DNA of 64,000 bases from Cypionkella psychrotolerans (lineage in GTDB: Bacteria > Pseudomonadota > Alphaproteobacteria > Rhodobacterales > Rhodobacteraceae). Position 1 is the stretch's first letter. Each line of letters opens with the position of its first letter. The notes beneath the pieces were generated by a model. The model saw only the letters and a program-made list of their open reading frames with translations. It had not been told where the DNA came from and searched no databases. Shown one piece after another: positions 52,872-61,738 of this stretch. A program made the position numbers and the translations under genes. Location: contig NZ_LGIC01000061.1 in assembly GCF_001294535.1 (NCBI RefSeq), forward strand, positions 62,001-126,000. The letters run 5' to 3'.

Positions 52872-54128
52872 TTAGTTGAGTGTAACGCTGACGGGCAAAG
52901 ATTTCAGACCGCCGACAAAGTTGGAGCGCAGGTATTTGTGATCGCCCGCAGGTTCGATCTTGCGGATGCGTTTGGCAAGTTCTTCGAACAGCACGCGGAC
53001 CTCTAGGCGGGCGAGCCACATGCCAAGGCAGACATGCGGGCCGCCTTGGCCGAAGGCCATATGGCGGTTGTTCTGGCGGGCCAGATTGACGCGCATCGGG
53101 TTGTCGAAAGCGGTGTCGTCGCGGTTGCCGGAGAGGAACCAATAGACCACCTTTTGGCCGGCCTTGATCTGTTTGCCGTGGTAGTCAAAATCGCGGGTGG
53201 CGGTGCGGCGGAAATAGATCGCGGGGGTGGCCCAGCGGATGATTTCATCTGGGGCGGTGTCCCAGACGCTGTCGGTTTGCAGCAGGGGCAGCAGTTCGGG
53301 CTGATGGGCGAGGGCTTGCAGGCCCGCGGCGATGGAATAGCGGGTGGTGTCGTTGCCCGCAGCAACCAGCAGGCAGAAGAAATTGCGGAATTCATGTTCG
53401 GGCATGGTGGTGCCATCGGCGGCGGGCTCCATGATCAGCGGCAGGATGCCGGATCGGTCGCCCGAGGCGGCTTTGCGGGCCATCAGGTCTTTGGCATAGA
53501 CGAACAGTTCAGCGCCCGCCGGAGAGTTGAACGGCATCATGCGGAATTCGTCGGTGGTCATCTTGTCGAGGACATGGCTGGTGAAATCGGGGTCGGTGTT
53601 GGCGATCAGCGCATCGCCTTTGGCGACCAGCCACGGCAGATCGGCGTCGGGGGTGCCCATGATGCGGCCCAGCATCCGCATCGGCAGTTGGCGGGCGATT
53701 TCTGCGGTGGCGTCGAAAGTGAGTTTCGGCAGGGTGTGGTCAAGAATGTCGATGCAGATGTCGCGGATCACCTGTTCAAACTGCGCGATCACTGGGCGGG
53801 AGAAGGCTTTGGCGACGCGGATGCGGGTGGCCATATGCTCGGCCCCATCGGTTTCCTGAAAGGTGCGGCGGGCGAGGTATTCTTCGTAGGACTGATCCTC
53901 AATGCGGATGCCACGGGCGGAGGACAGGAGGTCGGTTTGGCGGTTGAGTTCGAGAATGTCGGCGTGGCGGGTGACGGACCAGTAGTTTTCGCCTTGGGCG
54001 TATTCCGTCCAGTGCATCGGATCATCGCGGCGCAGGCGGGCGAAGGTATTCAGCGGCGCGCCTTGTGCGAAGGCGTCATGGCTGGACAGATCGGCATGGC
54101 CATCGTCGGTGGGGGTCCAGAGCGTCAT
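52872..54128 (-). CDS. Cytochrome P450
   Basis: The 418-residue soluble bacterial P450 has the I-helix oxygen motif LLVAAGNDTTRYSIAAG, an ExxR-region DEIIRWATPAIYFRRTATRDFDYHG, and the haem ligand Cys367 in MAFGQGGPHVCLGMWLARLEVRVL. It hydroxylates an organic substrate with electrons from a [2Fe-2S] ferredoxin. Its gene starts a minus-strand unit with the glutamine synthetase-like ligase and the ferredoxin, and is divergent from a class I amidotransferase over a 72-base AT-rich promoter region. Confidence 0.95.
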   Translation of the reverse strand: MTLWTPTDDGHADLSSHDAFAQGAPLNTFARLRRDDPMHWTEYAQGENYWSVTRHADILELNRQTDLLSSARGIRIEDQSYEEYLARRTFQETDGAEHMATRIRVAKAFSRPVIAQFEQVIRDICIDILDHTLPKLTFDATAEIARQLPMRMLGRIMGTPDADLPWLVAKGDALIANTDPDFTSHVLDKMTTDEFRMMPFNSPAGAELFVYAKDLMARKAASGDRSGILPLIMEPAADGTTMPEHEFRNFFCLLVAAGNDTTRYSIAAGLQALAHQPELLPLLQTDSVWDTAPDEIIRWATPAIYFRRTATRDFDYHGKQIKAGQKVVYWFLSGNRDDTAFDNPMRVNLARQNNRHMAFGQGGPHVCLGMWLARLEVRVLFEELAKRIRKIEPAGDHKYLRSNFVGGLKSLPVSVTLN

Positions 54129-54156
54129 TCATCCTCGCTTGCCATGTGGTCAATTT

Positions 54157-54186
54157 ATAAATATGCTATACATGTTCATAAATATG
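54157..54186. promoter_or_regulatory. Direct-repeat operator candidate in the P450/amidotransferase divergent promoter
   Basis: ATAAATATG occurs at 54157-54165 and again at 54178-54186, 21 bases apart, hence on the same helix face. The whole 72-base gap is far more AT-rich than its surroundings. One regulator could control both directions. Confidence 0.45.
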
Positions 54187-54200
54187 TAAAGAGAAAGATT

Positions 54201-54884
54201 ATGCATATTGCGGTGCTGGTGGCGAACACCGACGAGAGTGATTTTGCGCAAGCACATCCGAAGGATGGCGCGAAGTTCGCGGCACTGTTGCAGGGGTTGC
54301 GACCCGGTTGGCGGGTGAGTGCTTTTTCGGTGAAGGACGGGGATTTTCCGGCAGAGGGGCTGCGATTTGACGGTTGGATCATCACCGGAAGCCCGGCCTC
54401 GGTGCATGATTCTGATGCTTGGGTGGGGCGGTTGTTTGGGCTGATCCGGCAGATCGTGGAGCGGGGAGAGCCGCTGTTTGGCGCGTGCTTTGGGCATCAG
54501 GCGATTGCTGTGGCCTTGGGGGGCGTGGTGGGCGAGAACCCCGGTGGCTGGGTGTTTGGCGCGGTGGAGACGATGATGGAAGGCGTACAGATACGGCTCT
54601 ATGCGGCGCATAGAGAGCAAGTTCTGCGCGTGCCAGGCGGGGCGGTGGTGTTGGGGGGGAATGCTGATTGTGCGGTGGGGAGTTTTGCGATGGGGCGGCG
54701 GGTGCTGACCACGCAGTATCATCCCGAGATGACGCAGGGGTTCATGACGGCGTTGGTGGCAGAATATGCGGATAAATTGCCAGCGGAGGTGGCGGTGCAG
54801 GCGCGGACGAGTTTGGATGTGGCTGCAGATCGTGACGTGATCGCGGCGCGGATGGTGCGGTTCTTTGAGGAAGCTGCCAGTTAA
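54201..54884 (+). CDS. Class I glutamine amidotransferase-like gamma-glutamyl hydrolase
   Basis: This 227-residue protein carries the amidotransferase nucleophile Cys96 in LFGACFGHQAIAVALGG and the His-Glu pair in TTQYHPEMTQGF. It has no synthase partner domain, as in PuuD/GuaA-like stand-alone hydrolases. Given the divergent glutamine synthetase-like ligase and P450, it probably removes gamma-glutamate from the oxidised amide. The ATG with AGAGAAAG upstream is chosen; a long open frame continues upstream through the P450 gene but has no coding character. Confidence 0.88.
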   Translation: MHIAVLVANTDESDFAQAHPKDGAKFAALLQGLRPGWRVSAFSVKDGDFPAEGLRFDGWIITGSPASVHDSDAWVGRLFGLIRQIVERGEPLFGACFGHQAIAVALGGVVGENPGGWVFGAVETMMEGVQIRLYAAHREQVLRVPGGAVVLGGNADCAVGSFAMGRRVLTTQYHPEMTQGFMTALVAEYADKLPAEVAVQARTSLDVAADRDVIAARMVRFFEEAAS

Positions 54885-54913
54885 AAATTGAGCCTATGGC
54901 CGTTTAGAGCACT

Positions 54914-56425
54914 TTATGAGATGCCAAACCCGGTGCGATCCAGTGGCCAGACCGGACGGCGAACACGGGTGTAGGGGCGCAGGTGGGCTTGCGGGGTGGC
55001 GAGAGCTCCGCTGTCGCAGACGATGACTTTGCCTGCAATCGGCTCGAAGGCGGCGCGGAAGTGTTGCATGGATTTCACCACCAGAAAGCGCAGGGTTGCG
55101 GGTTCGATGCCGAAAGTGCGGACTTGCATCAGATCGAGCATCTGGCCGGGTTGGGTGACGACCAGAATATCTATACCTTGAGCGCGCAGCACGGCGGTGG
55201 GGCCGAAACTGTGGGTGATGCCGCCGAGGATCGGGCCGTTGCCGGTATAGCTGCCATCCGACAGGTGGATGATTTCGCCCGTTACGTTCAGTGGGCCGCC
55301 GCCAAAGCTGGGGTCTTGCTTGCCACCGAGTGCGAGGGTGACTTGATCGCCAACGTTGTGGTGGTGCAGCGTCGCGGCAGCTTCGGGATCAATCATTGGG
55401 GCGAAGGCTCCACCTGTCGCATTGCCGTCAAACAGCGCCTGCAACAGCGCGGTGGCGTCGCCGTAGGCCCCTGCGCCGGGGTTGTCGGCGTAGTCGGCGA
55501 TGATCAGCGGGCCTTTGCTGCTGTCAAAATCGCGGGCCTGCAGGGCGGCGGCGGCGGGGGTGAGGAAATCGTTCGAGACTGAGTCGCGCTGCTGCCAAAT
55601 CGTGTCGGCCAAGGCTTTGGCAATCTGTTGCGCGCGGGCGGCGGCGGTGGGGGTGTTTTGGTCGTAGCTGACCAGAACGGTGGGGCCAGCTTCCAGTATA
55701 TCGGCCTCGGCGAAGCCTGCGTTGATCGAGACGGCGAGGATGCCGGGTTCAGATTCGTGCTGCGTGGCGCGGGTATAAAGGGCGGCGGTTTGCGGCACAT
55801 CGGTGCGGCCTGCGTTGGCTTCATCCAGCATCGGGAGGTGGACGCGCAGAGTAATGGGCCTCGTTTGGCCGCGTAGGGTCGCATCCAATAGGCGGGCGGC
55901 GTGGCGGCCGGTTTCGCGCATGTCGATATGGGGGTAGGTCTTGTAGCTAACCATGATCTGCGCCTGTGCCACCATCGCGGGGGTGACCATGGCGTGCAGA
56001 TCCAGCGTCACCGCGATGGGCATATCGGGGCCGACGATGGCGCGCAGGCGGTGCAGGAGTTCGCCCTCGCCATCTTCGCAGAACGTCGGCACCATCGAGC
56101 CGTGCAGGCTGAGCAGGATGCCGTCGAGCGTGTCGCGATGTTGGCGCGCGCCGTCGCAGATCAGGCCCGCGATATGGTCAAACGCCTCACGCGCCACGCG
56201 CGCGCCGGGGGTGGCGTGGGCGGAGACGGTGTGGGTGATTTGCCATCCCGCGCTGCGGCCAATGTCGAGGAAACCGGCGAGTTCTTCGTTCACGTCGCCG
56301 AAGCGGTCTATGGCCAGTTGGCCCTCGTCCAGCACATCGTTGCGGAAGTCTTGCAGGCTGGTTTCGCCGCGTTTGAAGGTGTTGCTTTCGTGGACGAAAG
56401 AGCCAGTCAGGATGTGGAAGGGCAT
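54914..56425 (-). CDS. M81 family metallopeptidase (MlrC-like)
   Basis: A 503-residue protein of the microcystinase C family. The start MPFHILTGSFVHESNTFKRGET is typical. LSLHGSMVPTFCEDGEGELLHRLR and VTLDLHAMVTPAMVAQAQIMVSYKTYPHIDMRETG contain the Asp/His zinc ligands. ADYADNPGAGAYGDATALLQAL and FGPTAVLRAQGIDILVVTQPGQMLD follow. No signal peptide is present, so it acts on imported small peptides or amides. It is the last gene of the minus-strand transporter operon, 10 bases after the OppF-like gene. Confidence 0.92.
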   Translation of the reverse strand: MPFHILTGSFVHESNTFKRGETSLQDFRNDVLDEGQLAIDRFGDVNEELAGFLDIGRSAGWQITHTVSAHATPGARVAREAFDHIAGLICDGARQHRDTLDGILLSLHGSMVPTFCEDGEGELLHRLRAIVGPDMPIAVTLDLHAMVTPAMVAQAQIMVSYKTYPHIDMRETGRHAARLLDATLRGQTRPITLRVHLPMLDEANAGRTDVPQTAALYTRATQHESEPGILAVSINAGFAEADILEAGPTVLVSYDQNTPTAAARAQQIAKALADTIWQQRDSVSNDFLTPAAAALQARDFDSSKGPLIIADYADNPGAGAYGDATALLQALFDGNATGGAFAPMIDPEAAATLHHHNVGDQVTLALGGKQDPSFGGGPLNVTGEIIHLSDGSYTGNGPILGGITHSFGPTAVLRAQGIDILVVTQPGQMLDLMQVRTFGIEPATLRFLVVKSMQHFRAAFEPIAGKVIVCDSGALATPQAHLRPYTRVRRPVWPLDRTGFGIS

Positions 56426-56435
56426 GTTTGGGCTT

Positions 56436-57380
56436 TCAAAGCGGGTGGAAACAGGCGGTGGGATGCGTGGTGGCGTCCAGCACGGGCCGCTCGGTGCGGC
56501 AACGGTCCGAGGCGCGCGGGCAGCGCCCGGCAAAGGCGCAGCCGGGGGGCAGATCGAAGGGGCTGGGGATTTCACCGCTGAGGGGCGCGATGGCGCGGCG
56601 GCGGGTGGGATCGGGGGCGAAGCCGCTGTCGATCAGGGCGCGGGTGTAGGGGTGGCGGGGTTTGGCATGGGCGGTGGGCAGGACTTCGACCACAGCGCCG
56701 AGATACATCACCACGATGCGGTCACAGAAATAGCGCACAAGGCCAAGATCGTGGCTGATGAACAGGTAGGTCAGGCCCATCTGATCGCGCAGGCCCGCCA
56801 GCAAGTCGATGATTTGGGCCTGAATAGAGACATCTAAAGAGGCGGTGGGTTCATCGAGCACCACGAATTCGGGGCGCAGCGCGAGGGCGCGGGCGATGCC
56901 GACGCGTTGGCGTTGGCCGCCGGAGAGTTGGTGCGGGTGGCTGGTGGCCATTTCGGGCGGCAGACCGACGGCGGTGAGCATCTCGGCGATCTGACCGGGG
57001 GGGAGTGGACGACGTTGCACGGTGAAGGGTTCGGTCAGTACATCGGTGACGGAAAAGCGCGGGTCGAGCGAGGAATAGGGGTCTTGAAACACCATCGCCA
57101 TGCGCTTACGGGCGGCGCGCAAGGCGCTGGGGTGGAGGTGGGTCAGGTCGGTGCCGTCCATCAACACACGGCCAGAAGTAGGCTCTAACAAGCGCAAAAC
57201 CAATCGGGCGAGGGTGGATTTGCCGCAGCCGCTTTCACCGACGACGCCAACCACTTCCCCTTTGGCGATGGTTAGGGACACATCGCGGACCGCGAGCATG
57301 GCGCGCGGACGTTTGAGGAAGCCGCCACCGGTTTGGAAGCGTTTGGTGAGGGCTTCGATCTGCAGCATCGGGGCGGTCAT
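56436..57380 (-). CDS. Oligopeptide-type ABC transporter ATP-binding protein (OppF/DppF-like)
   Basis: The 314-residue ATPase shows Walker A GESGCGKSTLARLV, the signature LSGGQRQRVGIARAL and Walker B FVVLDEPTASLDVS. The C-terminal CAFAGRCPRASDRCRTERP is the four-Cys iron-sulfur or metal motif found in Opp/Dpp ATPases. The ATG overlaps the preceding ATPase gene by 4 bases. With its partner it powers the five-component importer encoded here. Confidence 0.93.
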   Translation of the reverse strand: MTAPMLQIEALTKRFQTGGGFLKRPRAMLAVRDVSLTIAKGEVVGVVGESGCGKSTLARLVLRLLEPTSGRVLMDGTDLTHLHPSALRAARKRMAMVFQDPYSSLDPRFSVTDVLTEPFTVQRRPLPPGQIAEMLTAVGLPPEMATSHPHQLSGGQRQRVGIARALALRPEFVVLDEPTASLDVSIQAQIIDLLAGLRDQMGLTYLFISHDLGLVRYFCDRIVVMYLGAVVEVLPTAHAKPRHPYTRALIDSGFAPDPTRRRAIAPLSGEIPSPFDLPPGCAFAGRCPRASDRCRTERPVLDATTHPTACFHPL

Positions 57381-58339
57381 TGCGCGGGCTCTGGCAGGTG
57401 CAGGCAGGCGGCTTGGCCATCGCCTCGGGGGATCAGGGGTGGGGTTTGCTGGGCACATTCGGCAGTGGCTTTGGCGCAGCGGGGATGGAAGCGGCAGCCG
57501 CTGGGGTATTGGCGGGCGGAGGGGACTGCGCCGGGGATGCCGCGCAGGGTGCCGCGCGCCATACCTTCTTGCGGGATGCAGGTGATCAGGGCTTTGGTGT
57601 AGGGATGCTGCGGGGCGGAGAAGATCGGGGCGACGGCACCTTCCTCGGCCAATCGGCCCGCATAGAGCACCGCCACCCGGTCGCAGATTTGCGCGACGAC
57701 GCCCATGTCGTGAGTGATCAGCAGCAGGGCGACGCCTTTTTCACGCACGAGGGCGGCGAGGATTTGGATGATTTGGGCCTGCACAGTGACGTCTAAGGCA
57801 GTGGTCGGCTCGTCCGCGACGATCAGTTCGGGGTCGCCTGCCAGCGCCATGGCAATGACGATGCGTTGCTTCATGCCGCCGGACAGCTGATGCGGCCAAG
57901 CCTCGGTCACGGCTGCCGCTTCGGGGATACGCAGTTGGGTCAGCAGATCGAGGGTGCGGGCGCGGGCGGCTTGTTTGGTCAGGCCAAGGTGTAGACGCGA
58001 GACCACGTCGATCTGCGCGCCGATGCGCTGCACGGGATCAAGCGCGGTCATCGGGTTTTGGGTGACAAAGCCGATGCGACGACCCCGCAGGGCGCGGCGT
58101 TGGGGGTCGGTTAGGCTCGCAAGGTCTTGGCCGTCAAACCGCACCGAACCAGCGCTGACGCGACCGCCGATCAGGGGCAGCAGGCCCATTGCGGCCATGG
58201 CAGTCAGGGATTTGCCGGAGCCGCTTTCTCCCACCAAGCCTAGGGTTTGGCCGCGTTCCAGCTTTAGGCTGACGCCGTCGAGCAGCTGTGCCGAACCAAT
58301 GGCAACGCTGACGTTTTGCAGTTCCAACAGCGCGCTCAT
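57377..58339 (-). CDS. Oligopeptide-type ABC transporter ATP-binding protein (OppD/DppD-like)
   Basis: A 320-residue ATPase with Walker A GESGSGKSLTAMA, the signature LSGGMKQRIVIAMAL and Walker B LIVADEPTTALDVT. IGFVTQNPMTALDPVQRIGAQI is the Q-loop stretch of the D-type subunit, and CRFHPRCAKATAECAQQTP its Cys motif. It is linked by ATGA overlaps to the genes on both sides. Confidence 0.93.
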   Translation of the reverse strand: MSALLELQNVSVAIGSAQLLDGVSLKLERGQTLGLVGESGSGKSLTAMAAMGLLPLIGGRVSAGSVRFDGQDLASLTDPQRRALRGRRIGFVTQNPMTALDPVQRIGAQIDVVSRLHLGLTKQAARARTLDLLTQLRIPEAAAVTEAWPHQLSGGMKQRIVIAMALAGDPELIVADEPTTALDVTVQAQIIQILAALVREKGVALLLITHDMGVVAQICDRVAVLYAGRLAEEGAVAPIFSAPQHPYTKALITCIPQEGMARGTLRGIPGAVPSARQYPSGCRFHPRCAKATAECAQQTPPLIPRGDGQAACLHLPEPAQ

Positions 58340-59181
58340 ACGGCCCTCCGTATCCGGGCGCGGATGTCGAGTTCAGCGATCAGCGCATCGCCGTAGAGGT
58401 TGATGGCAACGACGGTGATGGCGACGGCGAGGCCGGGGAAAATGATGATCCAGGGCGCTTTGAACACCAGCGCCGAGCCTGCCGACATCATGCCGCCCCA
58501 GGATGGGACGGGGGGTTGTGCGCCGAGGCCGAAGAAGCCGAGGGTGGCTTCCAGGATTATGGCGTCTCCGGTCGCCAGCATGGCGCTGACCAAGACGGGG
58601 GCGAGGGCGTTCGGCAGCAGGTGGCGGAACAGGATGTGGCCGTTGCCTGCGCCAAGGCTGGCAGCGGCTTCGATGAAGGTTTCGCCCTTCAGTGTCATGA
58701 TCTGGGCGCGGGTCAGGCGGGTGAATTGCGCGAGGTAGGCGACGGATATGGCGACCATGGTGCCGGTGGTGCCGGGGCCGATGATGGCCACCAAGATCAG
58801 CGCGATCAGGATTTCGGGGAAGCTCCATGTCAGGTCCACCACGGTGGTGACGGCGCGGTCGAACCAGCCGCCGAACCATGCGGCGGCGGCACCGAGGGTC
58901 ATGCCGCAGAGGACAGAGATGGTGATGGCGATGCTGCTGACCGACAGCGAAGTGCGTGCGCCATAGATCAGGCGGGTGAGCAGGTCGCGGCCAAATTCAT
59001 CGGTGCCCAGCCAGTGGCTGGCCGAGGGCGGTTGCCATGCGGATTTAAGATTTTGGATATCATAGGCATAGGGGGTTAGCAGCGGGGCGGCGATGGCAGC
59101 GAGGATCACAAGGATCAGCCAAAGACCAGCGGGGGCACCTGCGGGCCGGCGCAGCGCGCGGAGTGGGGCGGGAAGCGTCAT
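58336..59181 (-). CDS. Oligopeptide-type ABC transporter permease (OppC/DppC-like)
   Basis: The 281-residue inner-membrane protein has about six helices, the periplasmic loop SASHWLGTDEFGRDLLTRLIYGARTSLSV typical of C-type permeases, and the EAA loop GETFIEAAASLGAGNGHILFRHLLPNALAPVLV that contacts the ATPase. It overlaps both neighbours by 4 bases. Confidence 0.94.
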   Translation of the reverse strand: MTLPAPLRALRRPAGAPAGLWLILVILAAIAAPLLTPYAYDIQNLKSAWQPPSASHWLGTDEFGRDLLTRLIYGARTSLSVSSIAITISVLCGMTLGAAAAWFGGWFDRAVTTVVDLTWSFPEILIALILVAIIGPGTTGTMVAISVAYLAQFTRLTRAQIMTLKGETFIEAAASLGAGNGHILFRHLLPNALAPVLVSAMLATGDAIILEATLGFFGLGAQPPVPSWGGMMSAGSALVFKAPWIIIFPGLAVAITVVAINLYGDALIAELDIRARIRRAV

Positions 59182-60104
59182 GCCAGCGCCGCCCGCACGC
59201 GCGGGTCCATCGCGGCTTGCAGGATGTCGCCTAGGAGGGTGCCGAGCATTACCGCCATCGCCAGCATCAACAGGCAGGCTTGCACCACGGGGTAATCGTG
59301 TTGGCTGAGCGATTTGATCAGCAGGGTGCCAAGGCCGGGGCGGGCGAAGACCACTTCAACCGTCACTGCACCGCCCAATATCCAGCCGATGCGGAGGGCG
59401 AGGATCGTCACCACCGGAATCAACGCGTGGCGCAAGACGTGGCGGAGTTGGATGCGCAGGGGGGAGAGGCCCTTGGCGTGCAGCAGGGTGACGAAATCGC
59501 GGCCAGAGGCCTCGATCATCGCGACGCGGGTGATGCGGGCGACGAGGGCGGTGCCGCCTAAGCCGATGGTCAGCACGGGTAAGACCAAGGCGCTGGCGCT
59601 GCGCGCGCCGGACACCGGGAACCAGCCGAGCCAGACCGAGAAAATCAGCATCAGGATCAGGCCAAGCCAGAAGCTGGGCATGGTGGAGCCAAGCAGGACT
59701 CCGCCCATTATGGCTCTATCCGGCCATTTGTCACGGTTTAGGGCGGCTAGAACACCTAGGCCGACACCGACCACGGAGGAGAACAGCAGCGCCAGCCCAC
59801 CCAGCCGCAGCGAGTGCGGCAGGGCTTGCAGGATCAGATCAGACACCGGACGGCGGGCGACGATGGCGGTGCCGAGATCGCCCTGCATCACGCGGGACAA
59901 CCAGATGCCGTATTGCACGGGTAGGGGCTGATCGAGACCATATCGGGCTTCCATCTCAGCGCGGGCCGCGGGGGACGATCCGACCTTCAACAGATTGTCG
60001 ACCGGATCGCCGGGGATGAAATGCAGGATCAGGAATATCACCAGCGAGACGGCAAGGAACACCGGCACAAGCATCAAGACCCGACGGATCAGATAAGAAT
60101 ACAT
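59178..60104 (-). CDS. Oligopeptide-type ABC transporter permease (OppB/DppB-like)
   Basis: A 308-residue permease starting MYSYLIRRVLMLVPVFLAVSLVIFLILHFIPGDPVD, the standard B-type start. The EAA loop is SGRDFVTLLHAKGLSPLRIQLRHVLRHALIPVV and the end GDILQAAMDPRVRAAL is typical. It lies 24 bases behind the binding-protein gene and overlaps the C-type permease gene by 4. Confidence 0.94.
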   Translation of the reverse strand: MYSYLIRRVLMLVPVFLAVSLVIFLILHFIPGDPVDNLLKVGSSPAARAEMEARYGLDQPLPVQYGIWLSRVMQGDLGTAIVARRPVSDLILQALPHSLRLGGLALLFSSVVGVGLGVLAALNRDKWPDRAIMGGVLLGSTMPSFWLGLILMLIFSVWLGWFPVSGARSASALVLPVLTIGLGGTALVARITRVAMIEASGRDFVTLLHAKGLSPLRIQLRHVLRHALIPVVTILALRIGWILGGAVTVEVVFARPGLGTLLIKSLSQHDYPVVQACLLMLAMAVMLGTLLGDILQAAMDPRVRAALA

Positions 60105-60128
60105 GGCCGTGTCCCCTGCCCTGCGCCG

Positions 60129-61706
60129 TTATTCCTTCACTTCCATGTCCATCACTGCAACCGAACCCATCGCCGAGGCGTTCAGCACCTCGGGCATCAC
60201 CAGACGGTCGGCGTTATAGGCGACGCTTTCGACCGGCTGATAGATCGGGGCCATCGGGAACTGGGTCAGCACATATTCATGGTAGGCAGTGAAGTTGGCG
60301 ACCCGCTCGGCCATGTTTTTCGAGCCTGTCATGGCCGCTTTGCGTAATTCTTCGGCTTTGGGATCGTTGAACATCGAGATGTTCGGATAGCCCAGACGGT
60401 CTGCGCCAAAGAACCAATCGACGATATCGGCATTGTCCCAATCATAGGACCGCACCGCGAGTTGCTGAGTGCCGGTTTTGTATTGATCGCGGATCATCGA
60501 GCTGTCGAAGGTGGTGATTTCCGCGTCTACGCCCACGGCTTTCAGCTGCGCCTGCACCACTTCGGTCAGACGGCGGAAGATGCTGTCGCTTTGCGTCCAC
60601 AGGCTGACTTTCAGCGGCACACCGTCTTTGGCGCGGACACCATCGGCCCCCATCACCCAACCGGCTTCGTCCAGTAGGGCATTGGCGCGGGCGGGGTCGT
60701 AGTGGATTTTCGCGCTGTCTGCGACATGGCTTTCCGGCAGGGCGGAGATCAGGAAGGTGTCAGCAACCGAGCCGATGCCGCCGAACACCGAGGCCAGAAT
60801 TTCTTCTTGGTTGATCGCTTTAGCCACAGCCTCGCGGACTTTGATATCATCGAAGGGGGCTTTGGTGACGTTGATCGGCATGTAATACACGTCTTGGCCC
60901 GGAAGGGTCAAAACCGCAAGGTTAGGCTCTTTTTTGACCTCTGACAGCAGGTCAGCGGGCACACCCAGCAGCATGTCGACGCCACCGGTTTTCAGCTCCA
61001 GAAACGCGGTGGAATCCTCCGCAATTTCGCGGAAGGTGATTTTGGCGATATGAGCTGGCCCGGCGTTTTTTGCCAAGGGCGAGCCCCAAGTGTAATCGTC
61101 ATTGCGCACCAGAACGGTTTCCTGGCCGACGGTGAAGCTTTCCAGCTTGAACGGGCCGGTGCCGTAAACCTCGGTCACGCCATAATTGTCGCCCAAGGCG
61201 GCGTAGGATTTCGGCTCGATCACCGACATAAAGCTGGAGGACAGGTTGTAGAGCATGTTTGGCTCTGGCCGCGCCATCACGAGCTTGACAGTCAGATCAT
61301 CAACCACTTCGACCTTTGCAATGGCTTCGGTCATGTAGGCGTTTTCGCTGCCCTTGAAGGCTTCCAGCCACGGGCCGATGGTGGCGGCGTTGAACGGCTC
61401 GCCGTTGTGGAATTTCACACCCGGCTTCAGATGGAAGGTCCAGGACATGCCATCGGGGGCTTCTTCCCAGGATTCAGCCAGCCACGGATGATAGGACAGA
61501 TCGGCGGCTTGGCTGACCATGCGGTCGAAGATCAGCGTGGTGGCTTTGTTCAGGTTGTTGGCTTTGATCGGGTTATAGGTGGGCGCGCCGACCTCGCTGG
61601 TGTTCAGCACGAACACGGCTTCTTGCGCGCTGACGGCTTGGGCGGCGAACAGCGCGAACAGGCTGACGCTGGCGGAGAGAAGCGTTTTGCGGATACTCAT
61701 GGTCAT
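60129..61706 (-). CDS. Extracellular solute-binding protein, family 5
   Basis: The 525-residue periplasmic protein of the oligopeptide/dipeptide-binding class has signal peptide MTMSIRKTLLSASVSLFALFAAQAVSA before QEAVFVLN. The signature region WEEAPDGMSWTFHLKPGVKFHNGEPFNA is clear. AAAGGAGG lies 7 bases before the ATG, a very strong ribosome binding site. It would recruit peptides or amino-acid conjugates for the importer encoded downstream. It is the first gene of the transporter set, 33 bases after the regulator gene. Confidence 0.94.
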   Translation of the reverse strand: MTMSIRKTLLSASVSLFALFAAQAVSAQEAVFVLNTSEVGAPTYNPIKANNLNKATTLIFDRMVSQAADLSYHPWLAESWEEAPDGMSWTFHLKPGVKFHNGEPFNAATIGPWLEAFKGSENAYMTEAIAKVEVVDDLTVKLVMARPEPNMLYNLSSSFMSVIEPKSYAALGDNYGVTEVYGTGPFKLESFTVGQETVLVRNDDYTWGSPLAKNAGPAHIAKITFREIAEDSTAFLELKTGGVDMLLGVPADLLSEVKKEPNLAVLTLPGQDVYYMPINVTKAPFDDIKVREAVAKAINQEEILASVFGGIGSVADTFLISALPESHVADSAKIHYDPARANALLDEAGWVMGADGVRAKDGVPLKVSLWTQSDSIFRRLTEVVQAQLKAVGVDAEITTFDSSMIRDQYKTGTQQLAVRSYDWDNADIVDWFFGADRLGYPNISMFNDPKAEELRKAAMTGSKNMAERVANFTAYHEYVLTQFPMAPIYQPVESVAYNADRLVMPEVLNASAMGSVAVMDMEVKE

Positions 61707-61738
61707 GGCAGATCCTCCTTTGTTGGTTTTTTGTCTTG

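Noticed and set aside
53034-54200. 389-codon upstream extension of the amidotransferase frame
   Set aside because: It is antisense to the P450 gene and Gly/Ala/Val-rich; the amidotransferase fold starts at the ATG at 54201, which has a ribosome binding site.
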